64,000 nucleotides of DNA from Nannocystis sp. RBIL2 (GCF_026626745.1 NZ_JAPNJW010000001.1:4014001-4078000), one strand, 5' to 3'; shown: positions 1 through 8,538, numbered from the stretch's first letter. Notes: generated by a model not told the origin, from the sequence alone. Numbers and translations: made by a program.

Positions 1-111
1 CTGGAGCATCGTCCACGATCACACCTCTGTCGACAAAAGCGGCCCGTCTCCCGCGTCGAGCGCCGACGACGACGTCGCAAAAACAGACGGACACGGACAG
101 TCGCCCTGAGT

Positions 112-117
112 TATAGT
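112..117 (+). promoter_or_regulatory. -10-like element TATAGT upstream of VWA lipoprotein
   Basis: TATAGT lies 44 nt before the ATG at 162, in a short AT-richer patch of the otherwise GC-rich first 160 bases. An AGAG-containing purine stretch at 148-154 could serve as ribosome binding site, so this gene probably has a normal leader. No good -35 is visible. The first 110 bases hold no gene that I can recognise. Confidence 0.4.
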
Positions 118-161
118 CGCCGTCGACCTTAACCTCCGTTTTCGCGCGGGAGAGTGGTGTG

Positions 162-1478
162 ATGCGACGTTTTTCGGGTGTTCTGTTTTTGGCTTCCTTC
201 GGGCTCGTGAGCGGCTGCGGCGACAACGGCAATGACACGCAGGGCGCGACCGGCACCATGATGACGACGACGTTGCCGCCGCTGACGACGACGACGAGCA
301 CCACCACCGGCACCGAGACCGACACGACCGCGCCGACGACCACCGACGGCACCGGCACCGCCACCGAGTCGACCACGACGCCGACCACCACCGAGACCAC
401 CGGCCCGACCAGCACCACCGAGCCGGTCGACACCACCGCGGGTCCGACCACCGAGCCGCAGACCTCGACGACCCTGACGACGATGGGCACCACCGGCGAC
501 ACGCCCTGTCAGGAGATCTCGGTCACCGTCCAGCCGGTCAAGCCGAACACCATGCTCGTGCTCGACAAGTCGGGCTCGATGCTGCAGAAGTGGGACGCCG
601 ACGCCGACCCCGCCACGCCCGACGTGACCCGCTGGTACAGCCTCTACGGGGTCGTCAACCAGGTGCTGACCGACTTCAACGACAAGTTCAACTTCGGCAT
701 GAACCTGTTCCCGTCGAAGAACGCGCTCGGCGAGTACAAGATGACGGCCTGCCTCGTCAACGACACCGTCGAGGTGCCGGTCGCCGAGCTCAACAAGGAC
801 GCTATCATCCCGGTCCTGCCGGCCCAGAGCAACATGACGATCGCCGGCGGCACCCCGACCGCGCTCGGCATGACCGCCGCGCTCGACCACCTCAAGTCGC
901 TCGACCCGGCCGTGCCGCGCATCGTCATGCTCGTCACCGACGGCGCCGCCAACTGCAGCACCACGGCCCCCAACCTCACCGAGCTGTTCGAGGTCTACGA
1001 CGCCAACCTGGCCCCGATCGTCGGCGACGCGTTCACGGTCGACAGCATCCCGACCTACGTCATCGGCATCGCCATCGACAACGCGCCGAACCCGAACATC
1101 CAGGACGGCAACCCCAACACCATCAACCCGTACGAGAAGCTCAACGAGCTGGCCACCCTCGGCGGCACGGCCAAGGCGGGCGACGAGAAGTTCTACAGCG
1201 CCAAGAACGCGATCGAGCTCAGCGACGCGCTCAACGCCATCGTCCAGGACGCGCAGAGCTGCATCATCCCGCTCGAGTCGCCGCCGGCGTTCCCCGACAA
1301 GACGATCGTCAAGCTCGGCAACACCGAGATCCCGATGATCGCCGACTGCGCCAACGAGAGCGGCTGGCGCTACATCGAGCCGATGCCGTACACGGCGCTC
1401 GAGCTGTGCGGCACCGCCTGCGCCGATCTCAAGATCGCCGGCGCGGCCGACGTCGAGTACTACTGCGACGCCGGCTGA
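162..1478 (+). CDS. VWA-domain lipoprotein
   Basis: Exported lipoprotein of 438 aa with a von Willebrand factor A fold. Residues 1-19 form a signal peptide ending in a lipobox (VSGC, Cys19). Residues about 28-125 are a Thr-rich low-complexity linker that would hold the domain away from the membrane. The VWA domain follows, with the MIDAS signature DKSGS near residue 136 and a second TDG motif near residue 262, typical of Mg2+-dependent adhesion. Several Cys pairs at the C-terminus suggest disulfides. A GTG at 159 precedes the ATG; ATG 162 is preferred because of the purine stretch at 148-154. The gene stands alone and is followed by a strong terminator. The ligand cannot be predicted; an adhesion or sensing role at the surface is inference. 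Confidence 0.85.
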   Translation: MRRFSGVLFLASFGLVSGCGDNGNDTQGATGTMMTTTLPPLTTTTSTTTGTETDTTAPTTTDGTGTATESTTTPTTTETTGPTSTTEPVDTTAGPTTEPQTSTTLTTMGTTGDTPCQEISVTVQPVKPNTMLVLDKSGSMLQKWDADADPATPDVTRWYSLYGVVNQVLTDFNDKFNFGMNLFPSKNALGEYKMTACLVNDTVEVPVAELNKDAIIPVLPAQSNMTIAGGTPTALGMTAALDHLKSLDPAVPRIVMLVTDGAANCSTTAPNLTELFEVYDANLAPIVGDAFTVDSIPTYVIGIAIDNAPNPNIQDGNPNTINPYEKLNELATLGGTAKAGDEKFYSAKNAIELSDALNAIVQDAQSCIIPLESPPAFPDKTIVKLGNTEIPMIADCANESGWRYIEPMPYTALELCGTACADLKIAGAADVEYYCDAG

Positions 1479-1509
1479 GCGACGCCGCGCGGCGGTCGAC
1501 CCGCAGCTC

Positions 1510-1539
1510 GAGGGCCGCGCGCACCGTCGCGCGGCCCTC
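1510..1539 (+). terminator. Intrinsic terminator after VWA lipoprotein gene
   Basis: A perfect 12-bp inverted repeat (GAGGGCCGCGCG / CGCGCGGCCCTC) with a 6-nt loop begins 31 nt after the stop codon and is followed by TTGCTTCTT. This is the textbook form of a rho-independent terminator and separates this gene from the next lipoprotein gene. Confidence 0.9.
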
Positions 1540-1616
1540 TTGCTTCTTGCCGCGAATTCGCCGGTCAGGAGGCCCTTCCCGCCGCGCCTGCGGGCAAGGG
1601 TCCCATCTTGCCGGAC

Positions 1617-3623
1617 ATGCGTTCTCGTCGTCCTCCGGGCCTTGCCTCTATCGCTGCCGCCCTCGCCGCCCTGTCGTCGTCCGCCTGCAACGACGACCGC
1701 CCCGCCACCACCGCGACCGACGTCGCCACGACGCCCGGCTTCACCGGGGTCACCACCGTCGAGACCGCCGCGCCGTCGCCCGGGCCGACCACGACCGACG
1801 GCGGCATCGACACCGACGACGCGACCTCGATGCCGGCCGCGCCGACGGTGGGCGGCTGCATACCCGACTGTCCCGAAGGACAGTATTGCTTCGGCGGCGC
1901 GTGCCAGACTGGCTGTGACGACGACGGCGACTGCACCGCGCCGAGCACCTGCGACCTGGCCGACCACACCTGCAAGGGCTGCACCGCCGACGCCGGCTGC
2001 GCCCCCGGCAGCGTGTGCCAGGACGGCGCCTGCGTGGCCGGCTGCAGCGACACCCAGGCGTGCACCGGCGGCCTCGCCTGCTGCGCCGAGGCCTGCGTCG
2101 ACCCGCTCGCCGACCCGGCCCACTGCGGCGGCTGCGATCCGTGCCCGCTCCCGTTCCACGCCGCCGCGACCTGCTCGATGGGACAGTGTGGCCTCGGCGC
2201 CTGCGACGACGGCTGGCAGGACTGCGACGGCGACCCCGCCAACGGCTGCGAGAAATCAGGCAGTTGCCAGTGCACCCCCAACGCGGTCGAGGACTGCTAC
2301 GGCGGCCCGCCGAACACCGCCGGCGTCGGCGCCTGCAAGCCCGGCCAGCGCACCTGCAACCCGGACGGCACCGGCTTCGGCCCGTGCGAGGGCGAGGTCC
2401 TGCCGGCGCTCGCCGACGTCTGCGACAACGCCCTCGACGACGACTGCGACGGCGAGGTCGACGAGAACCCCGACGCCGACGGCGACGGCTGGACCGTGTG
2501 CGGCGGCGACTGCTGCGACGAGCTCGGGCCCGACTGCAGCAACCCCGACCTCGTCAACCCTGGCGCCTTCGAGGTCATGGGCAACGCCGTCGACGACGAC
2601 TGCGACGGCGGGGCCGACAACGTCCTGCCGGCCTGCGACGACGGCCTCGCCAGCGACGCGAGCGACCCCCTGGCCTACGCCAAGGCGATGGACCTGTGCC
2701 AGTTCACGACCGAATCACCGCCGCTCGCCGAGCGCACCTGGGGCGTGATCTCCGGCGCCTTCACCCGCTCCGACGGCGCCGGCGACCCGGCCACCGCGGC
2801 GCGATCGATCCGCTCCGGCTTCGGCAGCGTCATCGTCCCGCAGAAGAACCACCGCCTGGCAGTCCTGTCGACCGGCGCCGCCGCCGACGCCCACGACAAG
2901 AAGCCGGCCTTCTCCCCCTTCCAGGGCGGCACCGAGCTGGCCACGCCCGCGGCCGTGCCCGCCGACTGGCTGGCCGCCAACGGCAACAACTTCCCCAACG
3001 CGCCCGGCTGCCCCGAGCCCGGCGGCGGCGCGACCGGCCAGGACACGATCCAGCTGAAGCTGCGGATCCGCGTGCCCACCAACGCGCAGTCGTTCAGCGC
3101 CAACGTGTACTTCTTCTCGAGCGAGTACCCCGAGTGGGTGTGCGGCCCGTACAACGACTTCTTCCTGACGCTGGTCGACGGCAAGGGCGCCGGCAACCCG
3201 GCCGACAAGAACGTCGCCATCTACAAGAACCAGATGGACCAGCTGTTCCCACTCGGGGTCAACATCCTCAAGGGCGCGCCCGGCCTGTTCACGCAGTGCA
3301 AGAACGGCCAGATCAGCTGTGCAGCCCCGCCGGTCGGCACCTACGACAGCTGCACCGACAAAGACGAGCTCGCCGGCACCGGCTTCCACACCCTGAACCC
3401 CCTGCCGCACTTCAAGGACGACCCCGGCTTCTGCGGCACCAACAACCAGGTCGGCGGCGGCACCGGCTGGCTCAAGATGTCCGGCAACGTCAAGCCGGGC
3501 GAGACGATGGAGATCCGGTTCGTCCTGTGGGACACCGGCGACCCCTGGTACGACTCGCTGGTGCTGCTCGACAACTTCGAGTGGTCGCTGCAAGCGTCGC
3601 AGCCGGGCGTCAAGCCGGGCTGA
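1617..3623 (+). CDS. Cys-rich lipoprotein with choice-of-anchor-L-like domain
   Basis: Exported lipoprotein of 668 aa. The signal peptide ends in a lipobox (LSSSAC, Cys about 24), then a Thr/Ala linker. Residues about 80-220 hold Cys-rich knots of the type common in myxobacterial surface proteins. Residues about 265-340 hold Asp-rich repeats (NALDDDCDGEVDE, NAVDDDCDGG) known as a putative metal-binding motif. The C-terminal half, with FFSSEYPEW, NDFFLTLVDG and a late LLDNFEW, resembles the choice-of-anchor-L domain of secreted proteins. A TTG at 1608 lies upstream; ATG 1617 gives the better signal peptide. A hairpin-forming pair (actg 1867, cagt 1881) of the window-wide 14-nt repeat lies in the coding region. 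A role in cell-surface attachment is inference. Confidence 0.8.
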   Translation: MRSRRPPGLASIAAALAALSSSACNDDRPATTATDVATTPGFTGVTTVETAAPSPGPTTTDGGIDTDDATSMPAAPTVGGCIPDCPEGQYCFGGACQTGCDDDGDCTAPSTCDLADHTCKGCTADAGCAPGSVCQDGACVAGCSDTQACTGGLACCAEACVDPLADPAHCGGCDPCPLPFHAAATCSMGQCGLGACDDGWQDCDGDPANGCEKSGSCQCTPNAVEDCYGGPPNTAGVGACKPGQRTCNPDGTGFGPCEGEVLPALADVCDNALDDDCDGEVDENPDADGDGWTVCGGDCCDELGPDCSNPDLVNPGAFEVMGNAVDDDCDGGADNVLPACDDGLASDASDPLAYAKAMDLCQFTTESPPLAERTWGVISGAFTRSDGAGDPATAARSIRSGFGSVIVPQKNHRLAVLSTGAAADAHDKKPAFSPFQGGTELATPAAVPADWLAANGNNFPNAPGCPEPGGGATGQDTIQLKLRIRVPTNAQSFSANVYFFSSEYPEWVCGPYNDFFLTLVDGKGAGNPADKNVAIYKNQMDQLFPLGVNILKGAPGLFTQCKNGQISCAAPPVGTYDSCTDKDELAGTGFHTLNPLPHFKDDPGFCGTNNQVGGGTGWLKMSGNVKPGETMEIRFVLWDTGDPWYDSLVLLDNFEWSLQASQPGVKPG

Positions 3624-3659
3624 GTCGCTGGAAAGAGGCGGCCTTCGTCTGATCCGAGA

Positions 3660-3723
3660 GACATGCCCTGTCGAGCATGTCCTGGCGACATGCCGAATCG
3701 AGCATGCCCTTTACGACATGTCC
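3660..3723. repeat. 14-nt-period palindrome array, five units
   Basis: CATG cores at 3662, 3676, 3689, 3703 and 3717 (steps 14, 13, 14, 14) sit inside units such as GAGCATGTCC and GACATGCCC. The array fills the gap between two convergent genes and overlaps the last codons and stop of the minus-strand gene. Adjacent half-palindromes pair across 4-nt spacers to form short hairpins on either strand, so a role in termination or mRNA end protection is plausible. Confidence 0.85.
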
Positions 3724-5246
3724 CGATCGCCGCCCTCGACCTCGTCGGTGATGCCCGCGAGCGCGCGGGCCAGCGCCTTCTTGTCCTCGACCTGCATCTG
3801 CCGGGCGATCTGGATCCGCTGCGCCTGCGGCGAGCCGGCGCCGTGCATCGACTCGGTCAGGTAGCCGACGGCGTTGCGGCCCAGAGTCAGGTTCTCGATC
3901 AGCCGCAGCGCCCGCGCCCGCGCCTCGACCGACACGCCGTCGCGCCCGCGCAGATATTTTTTGAGGAGCGGCCCGACCTCGGGGTCGGCGAAGTCGTGCT
4001 CCGACGGCAGGGTCGCCAGCAGCCCGCCGGCGAGGTCCTGGGCCAGGCGGGCCATCTCGTAGGGGAAGCGAGTCACGTTGTGCTTGCACACGTTGGCGAG
4101 CATCGGGTCGTTCTGCCAGTTGCCCGCCGGCGTGGCGTTCGACTCGTGCGAGGCCGCGATCCCGGCGCCGTAGATCGTCTCGTTGAGGTGGGCCATCTCG
4201 ACCAGCTTGTCGCGCACGTGCGAGACCTGCGGCACCCCGTTGTAGTCGGCGATCAGCGCCGCCGCGCCGATCAGCACGTCGCCGACGCCCGCCTTGCACA
4301 CGTAGCTGCGGCGGTGATACGCCGTGAACCGCTCGACCAGGTCGGCCGCGAACTCGAACTCGCCGTCCATGAAGATCAGCTCGTCGGGCACGAACACGTC
4401 GTCGAGGATGATGAGCGCCTCCTGGCCGCCGTAGCGGGCGTTGCCGACGTCGATCGCGCCGCCCTCGAGCGCCCGCGTGTCGCACGACTGCCGCCCGACC
4501 ACGAAGGTCAGGCCCGGGTGGTCGACCGGCACCGCGCACACGATCGCGTGGTCGCGGTCGCGCGGCCCGAGCCGCATCGTCGGCATCACCACGATCCAGT
4601 GCGAGTTGATGCAGCCGGTCTGGTGCGCCTTGGCCCCGCGGATCACCACCCCGCCCGGCTCGCGCCGGACCACCCGCACGAACATGTCGGGGTCACTCTG
4701 CTCGTGCGGCGCCTTGCCGCGGTCGCCCTTCACGTCGGTCATCGCCCCGCCGACCACCAGGTTCTGGCGCTGCATCGCCCGCACGAACGCGCGCAGGCGG
4801 CCGTGGTAGGGCGTCTGGCGCGCCTGGTCGATGAGCCAGGTCGTGGTGAACAGCGCGTTGATCGCGTCCATGCCGACGCAGCGCTGGAAGCAGGTCCCGG
4901 TCAGCTGGCCGAGCCGCCGCTGCATCTTGTTCTGCTGCACCACATCGGCCGCCGACTCGGTGACGTGGAGGAAGCGGTTGACCCGCTGGCCGGTCTCGCC
5001 CACCACCGCGGTCGCCAGCTCGGGCCGCTCGAGCGCGAGGTCGTAGGTGCGCGCGACCGCGTTGATCGACGGGCGCAAGATCGGGTGGTCGACCGGCTCG
5101 GCCACGCGCTCGCCGAGCAAGAACACCCGCAGGCCGCGACCGCGCAGGCTGGCGACGTAGTCCTCGCCGCTGACGATCGGCGGCCGCGGCTTCAGCCACG
5201 ACGGGGACGGCTCGGGCTCGCTGGGCGACGCGACTGCGCTCGACAT
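3711..5246 (-). CDS. 4-hydroxybutyryl-CoA dehydratase-like protein (HpaB/AbfD family)
   Basis: A 511-aa member of the 4-hydroxyphenylacetate 3-hydroxylase / 4-hydroxybutyryl-CoA dehydratase flavoprotein family. The AbfD branch binds FAD and a [4Fe-4S] cluster and converts 4-hydroxybutyryl-CoA to crotonyl-CoA through vinylacetyl-CoA. Supporting AbfD are Cys119 and Cys123 in GTCFQRCVGMD, His311 and Cys317 in HRRSYVCKAG, and the motif KHNVTRFPYE near the end; these match the known cluster ligands (Cys99, Cys103, His292, Cys299 in Clostridium aminobutyricum). Here the His-to-Cys distance is one residue shorter. Start ATG 5246 is 35 nt after the histidine kinase stop, so the two are probably co-transcribed. 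In an aerobic myxobacterium a role in 4-hydroxybutyrate or related acyl-CoA use is inference; a flavin monooxygenase relative is the alternative. Confidence 0.72.
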   Translation of the reverse strand: MSSAVASPSEPEPSPSWLKPRPPIVSGEDYVASLRGRGLRVFLLGERVAEPVDHPILRPSINAVARTYDLALERPELATAVVGETGQRVNRFLHVTESAADVVQQNKMQRRLGQLTGTCFQRCVGMDAINALFTTTWLIDQARQTPYHGRLRAFVRAMQRQNLVVGGAMTDVKGDRGKAPHEQSDPDMFVRVVRREPGGVVIRGAKAHQTGCINSHWIVVMPTMRLGPRDRDHAIVCAVPVDHPGLTFVVGRQSCDTRALEGGAIDVGNARYGGQEALIILDDVFVPDELIFMDGEFEFAADLVERFTAYHRRSYVCKAGVGDVLIGAAALIADYNGVPQVSHVRDKLVEMAHLNETIYGAGIAASHESNATPAGNWQNDPMLANVCKHNVTRFPYEMARLAQDLAGGLLATLPSEHDFADPEVGPLLKKYLRGRDGVSVEARARALRLIENLTLGRNAVGYLTESMHGAGSPQAQRIQIARQMQVEDKKALARALAGITDEVEGGDRDMS

Positions 5247-5281
5247 GCCGGCCAGGATACCCGAGCCGCCCGCCGCCGGCG

Positions 5282-6445
5282 CTACGCGGTCACCGGGATC
5301 GGCACCGCGTGCGGCTGCCGCGGCAGCGTGCAGGTGAAGGTGGTGCCGTCCTCCGCGTTCGAGCAGACGTCGATGGTGCCGCCGTGGGCGAGCACGATCT
5401 GGCGCGAGATGTGGAGCCCGAGCCCCAGCGAGGCGCGCGCGCGCAGCGACGGGTCGCCCTGGAACGGCTCGAAGAGCGAGCCGCGCCGCTCGGGCGGGAT
5501 CGGCGGGCCCCAGTTGTGCACCTCGATCGTCACCGCTTCGGCCTCGGCGCTCACCCGCGTCGTCACCCGCACCACGGTGCTCGTCGGGCTGTACTTGAGC
5601 GCGTTGGTCAGCAGGTTCGACAGCACCTGGGCGATCCGGTCCGGATCGACGCGGGCCAGGATCGGGTCCTCGCACGCGTACTCGATGATGCGCTCGGGGA
5701 ACATGGTCGCCGCCTCGTCGATCGCCTCGCGCACGAGCAGCCGCAGCGACACGTCCTGCGGCCGCACGGGGATCCGGCCCGACTTGCGCTCGTGGCTGTA
5801 GTCGAGCAGGTCGTTGATGAGCCGCGTGGCCCGGTGCGCGCCGGTCTGGATCCGCAACAGCAGCCGCGCAGTCTTGTCGTCGGGCGCGCCGCGCCGCGCC
5901 ACGGCCTCGGCCGCGATCAGGATCGCCGCCAGCGGGCTGCGCAGGTCGTGCGAGACGATGGCGATCAGCTGCCGCTCGAACTCGCTCGCCCGCTCGCGCT
6001 CGGCCGCACCGGCTTGCATGTCGCTGTCGCGGTCGCGCGAGAACTGGTCGACCGCCTCGGCGATGCCGCCGGCGAACACGGCGCACAGCGCCCGTATCTC
6101 GGCGATCTGCAGCGGGCGGCCCGACTCCTCGATGGTGTCGAACAGGACCTCGCGGAGCATGTCGTACTCGATCACCACGGTGCGCAGGTCGAAGCCGACG
6201 CGGTAGCGCTGGCGCCCGTGCTCGCGCGCGACCTCGCCGCACGGCGCTGCCTGCGGCTGACGGCGCAGCGCGGCCGCCACCTGGTCGAGGAACTCCGGCA
6301 GGGAGTTGCGCAGGGTCGGCGTGCTGAGCCGGTCGTCGACCAGGTTGCCGGCCCGCATGCGCTCGGTCCAGCGCTCGATGATCGTCTCACGGCGCTGCTC
6401 CAGCAGATCGGCCAGCGTACAGCTCTGCGGAGAAGGGGACGTCAT
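5282..6445 (-). CDS. Soluble sensor histidine kinase with RsbRD-like N-terminus
   Basis: A 387-aa kinase with no membrane segment. Residues about 10-135 are helical and resemble the RsbRD_N / globin-like sensor region found in front of bacterial kinases. The dimerisation/phosphoacceptor motif IVSHDLRSPLA places the phosphorylated His at 166. The ATPase domain follows with N-box NLLTNALKYSP, and a G2 box GLGLHISRQIVLAHGG near residue 345. No receiver or regulator gene is adjacent, so the partner is unknown. A TAGATT hexamer on the minus strand at 6455-6460 ends 9 nt before the ATG and no Shine-Dalgarno is seen, so the message may be nearly leaderless. The enzyme gene downstream (35-nt gap) may share this transcript. 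Confidence 0.9.
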   Translation of the reverse strand: MTSPSPQSCTLADLLEQRRETIIERWTERMRAGNLVDDRLSTPTLRNSLPEFLDQVAAALRRQPQAAPCGEVAREHGRQRYRVGFDLRTVVIEYDMLREVLFDTIEESGRPLQIAEIRALCAVFAGGIAEAVDQFSRDRDSDMQAGAAERERASEFERQLIAIVSHDLRSPLAAILIAAEAVARRGAPDDKTARLLLRIQTGAHRATRLINDLLDYSHERKSGRIPVRPQDVSLRLLVREAIDEAATMFPERIIEYACEDPILARVDPDRIAQVLSNLLTNALKYSPTSTVVRVTTRVSAEAEAVTIEVHNWGPPIPPERRGSLFEPFQGDPSLRARASLGLGLHISRQIVLAHGGTIDVCSNAEDGTTFTCTLPRQPHAVPIPVTA

Positions 6446-6454
6446 GGTCCCATC

Positions 6455-6460
6455 AATCTA
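6455..6460 (-). promoter_or_regulatory. -10-like TAGATT, 9 nt before start of histidine kinase
   Basis: On the minus strand TAGATT is followed by 9 nt and then ATG (6445). With usual spacing, transcription would begin about 3 nt before the start codon. The same arrangement is seen at five or more other genes here. Confidence 0.45.
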
Positions 6461-6578
6461 GCCCATGTCCCACGCCGCGGACCTGCGCGCGGGCGCCTCG
6501 CCGCAGCTCACGTCACGCACGCTCGGCCGCTCCTCCAGGAGCCGCTCGCGCCGCTCGCGGCCCGGCGCTTCGCCGCGG

Positions 6579-7889
6579 TCAGCGCTGGAACGCGTAGACC
6601 GAGCCGAGCTCCAACAGCTGCGTCAGCGCGTCGAGGGCGGTCCGGACCTCGCGCAGCAGCTGCGGGTCGGCCAGGTCCTCGGGCGTGAGGCGGTCGCGGT
6701 AGTGCTTCTCGACCCATGCGACCAGCGCGGCCTCGAGGGCGTCGTCGACGATCACGCGTCCGCCCAGCGCCGCGGCCTCGCGCTCGTCGAGGCTGACGCG
6801 CAGCCGCAGCGACGCCGGGCCGCCGCCGTGGCGCAGCGCCGGGCGCAGGTCGACCTCGCGGATCTGGGCCACGTGCCCGTCGGCCACCAGGCGGTCGAGG
6901 TAGCCGCGCGCCGCCGCGTTCTCGCGCGTCTCGGCGGCGACCAACAGACCGAGCTGTCCGTCGGGACAGGTGAAGAACTGGCCGCCGAACACGCTGGTGG
7001 CCACCGCGTCCTGCAGCGGGAGGTCGGCGTTGCGGGCCAGCGCGACCTGCAGGGCCGAGCCGAGCCGCCGCCGCAGCTCGGTCAGCACGCTGCCGACGTC
7101 GCGCAGCGCGAGCTCGTGGATCAGCAACAGGGAGCCGTGCGCGACCGCCAGGATGTCGGTGTGCGAAGCGCCGCCGTCGAGGCCGTCGGGGTGCTGCTGC
7201 GGGAACAGCACGCGCGCCGGGTCGAGCTGCAGCAGCCGCACCTGCGCCTGCGAGGCCTCGATCGTCTGCCGCGCCGGGAAGCGCGACGCGGCGTGCCGCA
7301 CGTACGCCCCGCGGCCCCACGCGAACACGTGGACCGCCGGCCGCCCGCCGACCTGCAGCCGCAAGGTGTTGGCCGCCCCCTCGTCGCCGAGCTGGTGGAC
7401 CGCCGGCAGCGGCGCGTGGACGGCGAAGCGCGCCTCGTCGCGGAAGATCGCCGACAGCACCGCGTGGGTGACCTCGGGCTCTTGGGCGCGGTGCAGCATG
7501 TGCTGCAGGTTGGCGACGGCGATGTGGACGCGGCCGTCGCGCGTGTCGCTGCTCGGCGCCACGGTCGCCGCGTTGGCGGCCCACATCGACGACGGGTTGC
7601 TGCACAGGCGCAGCCACATGCCGTCGCCCTCGCCGGCCGAGCGCAGGACCCGCTCGTCGTCGCCGGTGAAGCCGAGCCGCCGCAGCCAGTCGACGTTGGG
7701 GCGCGGCTGCGGCGGCAACACCGCCTGCACGAGCCCGAGCGAGCGCGCCAGACGGATCTTCGCCAGGCCGGCGAGCGCCGCCGCTTTCGGGTTGGTGGTC
7801 GAGCCGGCGCGCTGGCTCGGCGCGACGCCGGCGGCGAGCCCATCGTTGTAGGTCGGTCCGATCAGCCCGTCGAAGTTGACCTCGCCCAT
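6579..7889 (-). CDS. astB: N-succinylarginine dihydrolase homologue, catalytic Cys replaced by Ser
   Basis: A 436-aa homologue of AstB, which removes two NH3 and CO2 from N2-succinylarginine in the arginine succinyltransferase pathway. Family landmarks are clear from the N-terminus (EVNFDGLIGPT), through WAANAATVAPS and GDEGAAN (Glu170) to the C-terminal DLADPQLLREVRTALD. His243 aligns with the catalytic His. The catalytic Cys of the E. coli enzyme (Cys365, in GGGPACLRLR) is Ser360 here (GGGPASLRLR, codon TCG at 6810-6812). Length is close to the E. coli protein (447 aa). No other ast gene is in the window. Activity is therefore doubtful; a changed reaction is possible. A gctg/cagg hairpin pair (6953/6967) lies within the gene. 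Confidence 0.85.
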   Translation of the reverse strand: MGEVNFDGLIGPTYNDGLAAGVAPSQRAGSTTNPKAAALAGLAKIRLARSLGLVQAVLPPQPRPNVDWLRRLGFTGDDERVLRSAGEGDGMWLRLCSNPSSMWAANAATVAPSSDTRDGRVHIAVANLQHMLHRAQEPEVTHAVLSAIFRDEARFAVHAPLPAVHQLGDEGAANTLRLQVGGRPAVHVFAWGRGAYVRHAASRFPARQTIEASQAQVRLLQLDPARVLFPQQHPDGLDGGASHTDILAVAHGSLLLIHELALRDVGSVLTELRRRLGSALQVALARNADLPLQDAVATSVFGGQFFTCPDGQLGLLVAAETRENAAARGYLDRLVADGHVAQIREVDLRPALRHGGGPASLRLRVSLDEREAAALGGRVIVDDALEAALVAWVEKHYRDRLTPEDLADPQLLREVRTALDALTQLLELGSVYAFQR

Positions 7890-7942
7890 GCCCGCGGTTT
7901 TGGCACCACCCCGGGGCGTGGCGCAAGCGCCGGGGCGCGCGG

Positions 7943-7948
7943 TATAGT
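7943..7948 (+). promoter_or_regulatory. -10-like TATAGT, 9 nt before start of DnaJ-C-like gene
   Basis: TATAGT ends 9 nt before GTG 7958 and there is no Shine-Dalgarno between them. This fits a transcript with a leader of about 3 nt or none. The divergent astB start lies only 68 nt away. Confidence 0.5.
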
Positions 7949-7957
7949 GGCCGCGCG

Positions 7958-8464
7958 GTGACGCAGCTCGGCAGCATCTTCGAACCCGAGGCGCCCGGAC
8001 CCCGCGGACGCGACCTCCACGCCGACGTCACGGTGCCGGCGTGGGCCCTCGGCCTCCCGTTCGCCTACGAGGTCCGCGTGCCGCTCGACCTCGCCGCCGA
8101 GGGCGGATACGCGCGCCGCACCGTGTCCTCGCTCGACAGCGACGACCGCGTGCGCCTGTCGCTGCCGCTCGGCTTCCCCACCGGCGGGGTCGTGCGCCTG
8201 CGCGGCCAGGGCGAGGCGCTCGCGGGCGGCCGTCCCGGCGATCTCCTGGTCCACGTCGAGGTCGACCCCCGCCGCGCCGAACCACCGGCCGAAGTGAAGC
8301 TCGCGCTGGCGGCCATGCCGACCCCCGCGCCGCCCGCCGAAGCCGACACCGGCGCCGCGGTCACCTACCGCCTGCCCGTCCAGGGCCCGTCGCTCGACGC
8401 CAACACCCTGACCTGGATGGCCGCCCTGCTGGCCCTGGTCGCCGCGGCGATGATGTTCGCCTGA
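7958..8464 (+). CDS. Tail-anchored protein with DnaJ C-terminal-like domain
   Basis: A 168-aa protein. Residues about 15-110 resemble a single substrate-binding C-terminal domain of DnaJ/Hsp40: a hydrophobic beta-strand region with PLGFPTGGVVRLRGQGEAL and the hallmark GDLLVHVEVDP. There is no J domain and no zinc finger. A Pro/Ala linker leads to one hydrophobic C-terminal segment (residues about 150-168) that could anchor the protein in the membrane with the domain in the cytoplasm. Start GTG 7958 follows TATAGT by 9 nt. The gene is divergent from astB and convergent with the beta-barrel gene, with a 14-nt repeat array after its stop. A chaperone-adaptor role at the membrane is inference. 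Confidence 0.6.
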   Translation: MTQLGSIFEPEAPGPRGRDLHADVTVPAWALGLPFAYEVRVPLDLAAEGGYARRTVSSLDSDDRVRLSLPLGFPTGGVVRLRGQGEALAGGRPGDLLVHVEVDPRRAEPPAEVKLALAAMPTPAPPAEADTGAAVTYRLPVQGPSLDANTLTWMAALLALVAAAMMFA

Positions 8465-8465
8465 G

Positions 8466-8538
8466 CTGTCTGCAGGGGCATGCCCGAACGGGCATGTGCC
8501 TGGGAGCATGTCCCTGTCGACATGTCTGGAGCGCCAGG
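8466..8538. repeat. 14-nt-period palindrome array, four CATG units plus flanking variants
   Basis: CATG cores at 8479, 8493, 8507 and 8521 are spaced exactly 14 nt apart. In phase or nearly so are a CTGT at 8466 and a CAGG at 8535. The array occupies the gap between convergent genes ending at 8464 and 8547. Confidence 0.85.

Noticed and set aside
129-2159. Long minus-strand open frame of 676 codons over the two lipoprotein genes
   Set aside because: Very high Arg/Gly/Val content with no family features; it is the antisense shadow of high-GC coding sequence.
7958-8464. Complete DnaJ chaperone
   Set aside because: There is no J domain with HPD and no zinc-binding Cys repeats; only one C-terminal-like domain is visible.
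8466-8538. Classical rho-independent terminator
   Set aside because: Stems are only about 5 bp and no T-run follows; described as a repeat array instead.
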